Origin: Nostoc sp. NMS7
GTDB lineage: Bacteria; Cyanobacteriota; Cyanobacteriia; Cyanobacteriales; Nostocaceae
DNA length: 64,000 bases
Reading direction: 5' to 3'
NCBI RefSeq assembly: GCF_017115085.1
Contig: NZ_JABXKJ010000233.1
Coordinates: 1-64,000 of the forward strand
In this document: positions 59,984 through 64,000 of the stretch, piece after piece
Position numbering within the stretch: position 1 is the first letter of the stretch
Layout of the letters: every line of letters begins with the position of its first letter
Program-made: the position numbers and the translations under genes
Notes under the pieces: model-generated
Database searches by the model: none
Told to the model about the DNA's origin: nothing
The model's input: the letters and a program-made list of their open reading frames with translations, nothing else

Positions 59984-60818
59984 TTTAGTGTTGAATTTGC
60001 TACCTCAATCACCCATTCCACCACAGTTTCTCACAGGTAGACATCTCCACGCCCTATTTTTAACCCTTGTTAGTTCTGTAGATAGCACATTGGGCGATCG
60101 CTTGCATGATTCTACTGCTGATAAAGCTTTCACCCTCTCCCCTCTACAAATTAGTAATACAAACTCTCCCCTTTTGAAGGGCGGTAAAGGGGGATCTAAA
60201 TTGCAATACTCACATCAACAACCCATTCTCGCCGGAACACCTTGTTGGTGGCGCATCTCTTTATTAGATGACACTCTATTTAGCAAACTTACCCAACTCT
60301 GGCTAAATCTTAATCCCAATCGCCCTTGGCATCTTGGCCCGGCTGACTTGTATATTACCAGCATTCAAGGTACACCCCAATCTATTCAACCTTGGGCAAA
60401 TGCTAGCACCTACGCTCAATTATACGAAGAAGCCAGCGATTACAATTCTTCTATTAACCTTACATTTTCCACGCCTACCGCCTTCCGTCAAGGACAGTAT
60501 GACAGCACCCTTCCTACTAGAGAATCTGTCTTCAATTCCCTACTTTCGCGGTGGAATAAATACAGTGGCATAGAATTTAATCACATTGCGATCGAGTCAA
60601 TCTTTCCGTCTTTTGTCAACATTCATACAGAAATATTAGCTGACTCTCGTAGCAAATTTATTGGCATTCTTGGCGAAGTTAACTATAAGGTTTTGGGAGA
60701 AATTCAACCGATACAAATTAAGCAAATTAACGCATTAGCTGACTTTGGTTTATATGCAGGAATTGGACGAAAAACAACAATGGGTATGGGGATGACGCAG
60801 CGGCTGTATGCTCCCTAA
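59973..60818 (+). CDS. cas6: CRISPR RNA endonuclease Cas6
   Basis: A 281-residue RAMP protein that cuts the repeat in pre-crRNA to leave an 8-base tag. The N-terminal ferredoxin fold has a candidate catalytic histidine (FLTGRHLHALFLTLV). The C-terminal glycine-rich loop GLYAGIGRKTTMGMGM is complete. Residues ~55-68 (NTNSPLLKGGKGGS) are encoded by a dispersed repeat of the CTCCCCTTTTGAAGGG type that appears to have inserted in frame. ATG 59973 overlaps the oxygenase gene. cas4 follows after 31 bases. Confidence 0.9.
   Translation: MPHSLVLNLLPQSPIPPQFLTGRHLHALFLTLVSSVDSTLGDRLHDSTADKAFTLSPLQISNTNSPLLKGGKGGSKLQYSHQQPILAGTPCWWRISLLDDTLFSKLTQLWLNLNPNRPWHLGPADLYITSIQGTPQSIQPWANASTYAQLYEEASDYNSSINLTFSTPTAFRQGQYDSTLPTRESVFNSLLSRWNKYSGIEFNHIAIESIFPSFVNIHTEILADSRSKFIGILGEVNYKVLGEIQPIQIKQINALADFGLYAGIGRKTTMGMGMTQRLYAP
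60154..60200. repeat. Dispersed repeat inserted in frame in cas6
   Basis: AACTCTCCCCTTTTGAAGGG and CGGTAAAGGGGGATCT within cas6 match a repeat type (TCCCCCTTTTGAAGGGGG..AGGGGGAT) common between genes in Nostoc. Here it keeps the frame and encodes NSPLLKGGKGGS, a hydrophilic loop rich in G and K. Confidence 0.6.
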
Positions 60819-60849
60819 TTTCAATAATAATTTAAAAAATACCTAAGTT

Positions 60850-61443
60850 ATGAATAACATCGACTATGTTTCCATCGCGGCATTGAATCAATACGCCTAT
60901 TGTCCGCATCGCTGTTGGCGGATGTTTTGTGCAGGCGAATTTAGCGATAATCAATACACAATTGAAGGCACAAGTTTACACGATCGCGTCCACACTACAG
61001 GCGATATACAGCGAGGAGAAACTTGGCAAGTTCGGGCAATTTGGCTGAAGTCTGAGCAATACAAGTTAATTGGAAAATCTGATTTGATTGAAGCAGAATC
61101 AGGTGAAATTTACCCAGTTGAATATAAACGGGGACGCAAAGGCGAATGGGATAATGATGAATTGCAAGTTTGTGCCCAAGCTTTATGTTTAGAAGAGATG
61201 ACAGGACAACCAGTTAACACTGGATATATCTATTATGCACAATCCCATCAACGGCAATTAGTAGAGATAAATCAAGAGTTACGGCAAAGTGCGATCGCTA
61301 CTATTCAATCTGTCACAAATCTCCTAGAAACAGGAATGATGCCAAAACCAGTTTACAGCAAACGCTGCCAAGGATGCAGTCTTTATTCGCAATGTTTACC
61401 CAAAGCAACCGATAAAGTCAAAACTTATCAAGAAGTCAATTAA
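60850..61443 (+). CDS. cas4: CRISPR-associated exonuclease Cas4
   Basis: A 197-residue Cas4 that trims and checks new spacers. The 4Fe-4S cysteines are present: C in AYCPHRC and three in KRCQGCSLYSQC. The RecB-type nuclease motifs are complete (GKSDLIEAESGEIYPVEYKR, then QVCAQALCLEEM). It lies 31 bases after cas6 and 243 bases before cas1, the spacing being enlarged by a dispersed repeat element. With cas1 and cas2 it makes a complete adaptation set. Confidence 0.93.
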   Translation: MNNIDYVSIAALNQYAYCPHRCWRMFCAGEFSDNQYTIEGTSLHDRVHTTGDIQRGETWQVRAIWLKSEQYKLIGKSDLIEAESGEIYPVEYKRGRKGEWDNDELQVCAQALCLEEMTGQPVNTGYIYYAQSHQRQLVEINQELRQSAIATIQSVTNLLETGMMPKPVYSKRCQGCSLYSQCLPKATDKVKTYQEVN

Positions 61444-61469
61444 ATCATCCAATTTATTATTAGCCCTGG

Positions 61470-61640
61470 CGACTTGAAGTCGCGGCTACACAGACTTGTG
61501 TTGAGCGGAGTCGAAATACAAAACCCACACTTCGACAAGCTCAGTGACCGCCTCCGTGGGTTAGAAAACTCTTGATTATTAATCCACGGAGGTGGACTTT
61601 GCTTGTGTAGTAGTGAATTCTATTCGCCTAATACTTTTCA
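61470..61640. repeat. Dispersed palindromic repeat between cas4 and cas1
   Basis: The segment contains GACTTGAAGTCGCGGCTACA, AACCCACACTTCGACAAGCT, GCCTCCGTGGGTTA and the complementary CCACGGAGGTGGACTTTGC, then GAATTCTATTCGCC. These blocks belong to repeats found many times in Nostoc genomes. It has no coding capacity and widens the cas4-cas1 gap. Confidence 0.7.
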
Positions 61641-61686
61641 AATATCCTCTTACTTCACCACCAATTATTACTAGGAGTCATCAAAA

Positions 61687-62691
61687 ATGGGAACAGTTTA
61701 CGTAACACAAGCCGATGCTTTTATCGGCAAAGTTGACGAACGTCTCACCGTCAAAGCTGAACAAAAAACAATCTTAGATATCCCTTTAATTAAAATTGAG
61801 GGAATTGTAGTACTAGGTCGGGCTACCGTTTCTCCCGCCGTTATCAGTGAACTTTTAGCTCGTCACATTTGTTTAACTTTTCTCACACAAAATGGACGAT
61901 ATTTAGGGCGTTTAGAACCCGAAGTTACCAAAAATATCTTTGTTCGTAAAGCCCAATGGCAAGCTGTGGGAGAATCACAACCAGCAATACATTTAGTTAG
62001 AGGATTTGTGCGGGGTAAATTAAAAAATTACCGCCATAGCTTACTTCGCACTCAGCGAGAACATCCTGATGTTGATCTGAATAATAACATCACTCGATTG
62101 GAACAGGCGATCGCACCAATAGAAAAAACTAGCAGTATTAATTCCCTCAGAGGCTTAGAAGGTGCCGGTAGTGCAGCCTATTTTGGTTGCTTTGAACAGC
62201 TAATTAGAACCTCCGAATTTAAATTTGAAGCCAGACGCCGCCGCCCACCAACTGACCCAGTTAACGCCCTACTAAGTTTTGGGTATTCATTGCTACGCCA
62301 TGACGTGCAAAGTGCTTTAAATATTGTCGGTTTCGACCCCTATTTAGGATACTTACACGTCGAGCGTTATGGTAGACCTTCCTTAGCCTTGGACTTGATG
62401 GAAGAATTTCGCCCTTTAATAGTGGATGCTCTAGTATTGTCGCTGATTAACAAGCGATCGCTCACCTTAACTGACTTTACCACCGAACCGCTTAGTGGTG
62501 CCGTGTCTTTAACCAAAGAAGGATTGCATACATTTCTTCGCGCCTACGAACAAAAGAAACAATCGAATTTCAAACATCCAGTCATGGGAAACAAATGCAC
62601 CTACCAAGAAGCCTTTGAAATTCAGGCGAGGTTATTAAGTAAGTACCTCATGAACCAAATCGATAAATATCCCCCCTTAATTCTCAAATAA
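61687..62691 (+). CDS. cas1: CRISPR integrase Cas1
   Basis: A 334-residue Cas1 that integrates spacers into the array. Metal ligands are visible: E in SLRGLEGAGSAAYF, H in LGYLHVERYGRPSLALDLME and the E of MEEFRPLIVDALVL. Length is normal for the family. A good ribosome site (AGGAG nine bases before ATG) is present. It is followed after 30 bases by cas2, then by the CRISPR array. All features suggest a functional integrase. Confidence 0.96.
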   Translation: MGTVYVTQADAFIGKVDERLTVKAEQKTILDIPLIKIEGIVVLGRATVSPAVISELLARHICLTFLTQNGRYLGRLEPEVTKNIFVRKAQWQAVGESQPAIHLVRGFVRGKLKNYRHSLLRTQREHPDVDLNNNITRLEQAIAPIEKTSSINSLRGLEGAGSAAYFGCFEQLIRTSEFKFEARRRRPPTDPVNALLSFGYSLLRHDVQSALNIVGFDPYLGYLHVERYGRPSLALDLMEEFRPLIVDALVLSLINKRSLTLTDFTTEPLSGAVSLTKEGLHTFLRAYEQKKQSNFKHPVMGNKCTYQEAFEIQARLLSKYLMNQIDKYPPLILK

Positions 62692-62721
62692 CTTGTCATT
62701 TCTCCCACTCCCGACTACCCC

Positions 62722-63009
62722 ATGTATATTGTTGTCAGCTACGATATTCCAGAAGATAAGCGTCGTACTAAAATCCATTCGGTTCTCAAGTCTTACGGCC
62801 AATGGATGCAACTGAGTGTGTTTGAGTGCGATATCACTTACACTCAGTATGCTAAACTGCGATCGCGTTTAGCTAAATTGATTAAACCCGACACTGACAG
62901 CGTTCGCTTTTATTTTCTCTGTGCCTGTTGTCAGCGAAAAGTCGAACGTATTGGCGGAGAACAGCCACGGGACGAAACAATTTTCTTTGCTGAGTCCCCT
63001 TCTAACTAG
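62722..63009 (+). CDS. cas2: CRISPR adaptation protein Cas2
   Basis: A 95-residue ferredoxin-like protein that bridges Cas1 dimers. The start MYIVVSYDIPEDKRRTKIHS with the conserved D after beta 1, SYGQWMQLSVFECDITYTQY, and the C-terminal VRFYFLCACCQRKVERIGG are standard. It ends 268 bases before the first CRISPR repeat, leaving room for the leader. Confidence 0.95.
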   Translation: MYIVVSYDIPEDKRRTKIHSVLKSYGQWMQLSVFECDITYTQYAKLRSRLAKLIKPDTDSVRFYFLCACCQRKVERIGGEQPRDETIFFAESPSN

Positions 63010-63277
63010 GTTTCTGCATCTCAAATGCGCGGAGGGGTAGGTGTACAATTTCCACAGCCCCAAAAAAGTGCTTCTATCCCAACTCCAGTAAGGCTTTCAA
63101 CCCATTATTCGCCTAATCCTCTTCCGCGCAATCTCTGAAATGCTTATCAAAATAGGGTTTTAGCTTTTAAATTTTCCTAGCACTGTTGCCAAACGAATTC
63201 TCTAATGCTATTATTGCTCTTGAATCGCGCAACCGCACCTTGAAAACTAAATACAGCTTGGCTTTCAGCCTCTCGCC
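63010..63277 (+). promoter_or_regulatory. CRISPR leader region
   Basis: The repeats end in ATTGAAAC on the plus strand, so transcription runs left to right and the leader lies here, between cas2 and the first repeat. The last part (TTGAAAACTAAATACAGCTT then GGCTTTCAGC) is the leader-like sequence adjoining repeat 1. No coding sequence is seen. An A/T-rich stretch around 63150-63215 is a candidate promoter area. Confidence 0.6.
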
Positions 63278-63892
63278 ATTGCAATTTACCAAAATCCCTA
63301 TTAGGGATTGAAACAATCTCTGGCGCACCGACTGAAAATTCTAAGGATAATTGCAATTTACCAAAATCCCTATTAGGGATTGAAACTCCTCCTATAGGAA
63401 CCAAGCCTTTTTGTGAATCAGATTGCAATTTACCAAAATCCCTATTAGGGATTGAAACCTTACTCGGGTATAACAAACTTTCCGAATACGAATATTGCAA
63501 TTTACCAAAATCCCTATTAGGGATTGAAACATGTAAATCGAAGGCCAGAGAATGAGTATTTAAATTTATTGCAATTTACCAAAATCCCTATTAGGGATTG
63601 AAACACGGTTTCTCGCCATGCTTTAGCTTTTGGCCCTATCAAATTGCAATTTACCAAAATCCCTATTAGGGATTGAAACGTAAAGTGCGATCGCGGTGAT
63701 CATCACTTTCAAATTGCAATTTACCAAAATCCCTATTAGGGATTGAAACGCCTAGCACTGCGCCAGCCCCAGCACCACCGCCTATTGCAATTTACCAAAA
63801 TCCCTATTAGGGATTGAAACATTTCACAGAGCGCTCGATTGCTTTTAAATGCAGGATTGCAATTTACCAAAATCCCTATTAGGGATTGAAAC
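63278..63892 (+). CRISPR. CRISPR array: 9 identical 37-nt repeats, 8 spacers
   Basis: Repeat starts: 63278, 63350, 63422, 63494, 63568, 63643, 63713, 63784, 63856. Each repeat is 37 nt, beginning ATTGCAATTTACCAAAATCC and ending CTATTAGGGATTGAAAC, with a CCCTA/TAGGG inner stem and the ATTGAAAC tag typical of type I systems. Spacer lengths are 35, 35, 35, 37, 38, 33, 34 and 35. All nine repeats are identical, including the last, so the array is well maintained or was recently shortened. Spacer 6 contains a GCGATCGC (HIP1) octamer. Sequence after 63892 to the window end shows no further repeat. Confidence 0.98.
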
Positions 63893-64000
63893 ATAAATTG
63901 AAAAGAGCGATCGCAGGATTCTTAGTTGATAGAACAAATGCCAGCAATTGCTTGCATTCGCATAATTACTCCCAGTCTGCGTACTGGAGTTGACATCTAT

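Noticed and set aside
63177..63500. A 107-codon minus-strand reading frame across the CRISPR array
   Set aside because: It consists of translated CRISPR repeats (SIPNRDFGKLQ repeated) and spacers, so it is an artefact of the array.

Overview
The window looks like chromosome of a filamentous, heterocyst-forming cyanobacterium of the Nostoc/Anabaena type. The sequence shows dense GCGATCGC (HIP1) sites, heptameric short repeats (AGTCATT, TTGGATT, TAACTCC types), many short dispersed palindromes, beta-carboxysome shell genes, a HetZ/PatU-like pair, CruF/CruG carotenoid genes and a phototaxis-type chemotaxis cluster. No rRNA or tRNA gene was recognised. Family names come from motifs read by eye; no database search was run.

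Layout. 1-1.5 kb: end of a DUF4114 protein, a strong hairpin and a dead transposase. 2-12.4 kb: a SulP anion transporter, an ABC exporter with a decayed duplicate of its own 3' end beside it, a CcmS-like protein, a small two-gene unit of unknown role, a cytochrome P450, then a ParA-type ATPase with a coiled-coil partner (McdA/McdB-like) followed by ccmK3-ccmK4. This end is rich in carboxysome genes: shell proteins, positioning and probably a chaperone. 12.5-13.9 kb: gene debris and a textbook MITE. 13.9-17.5 kb: HetZ-family protein, PatU-like protein and a Crp/Fnr regulator.

17.5-36.3 kb is an organosulfur region, all on the plus strand apart from a dead ssuD. It holds a porin, an AprA/AprB-like flavoprotein and ferredoxin, two tandem amidohydrolases, a DszC/SfnB-like flavin monooxygenase, a methyltransferase, a TauD-like dioxygenase, and four intact plus one collapsed SsuA/TauA-type binding proteins. 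No permease or ATPase for these binding proteins is present. 36.6-44.9 kb: a small membrane protein, a glycosyltransferase-like protein, RNase HI, cruG and cruF (myxol glycoside pathway), a polyamine-type binding protein and permease, and a Uma2 nuclease-like protein.

44.9-55.5 kb is a minus-strand chemotaxis-like cluster: PatA-type regulator, CheY, CheW, a four-GAF photoreceptor MCP and a hybrid CheA. An unrelated four-helix-bundle gene sits inside it. The cysteine pattern of the GAF domains predicts a phototaxis receptor with two chromophore sites and one lost site. 56-63.9 kb is a reduced CRISPR-Cas locus, probably subtype I-D: WYL regulator, a cas3 stump joined to a broken toxin gene, a 2-oxoglutarate/Fe(II) oxygenase gene overlapping cas6, then cas6-cas4-cas1-cas2 and an array of nine identical 37-nt repeats. 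Adaptation and crRNA processing look intact while the interference genes are missing here. The embedded oxygenase and the photoreceptor are the most promising leads.
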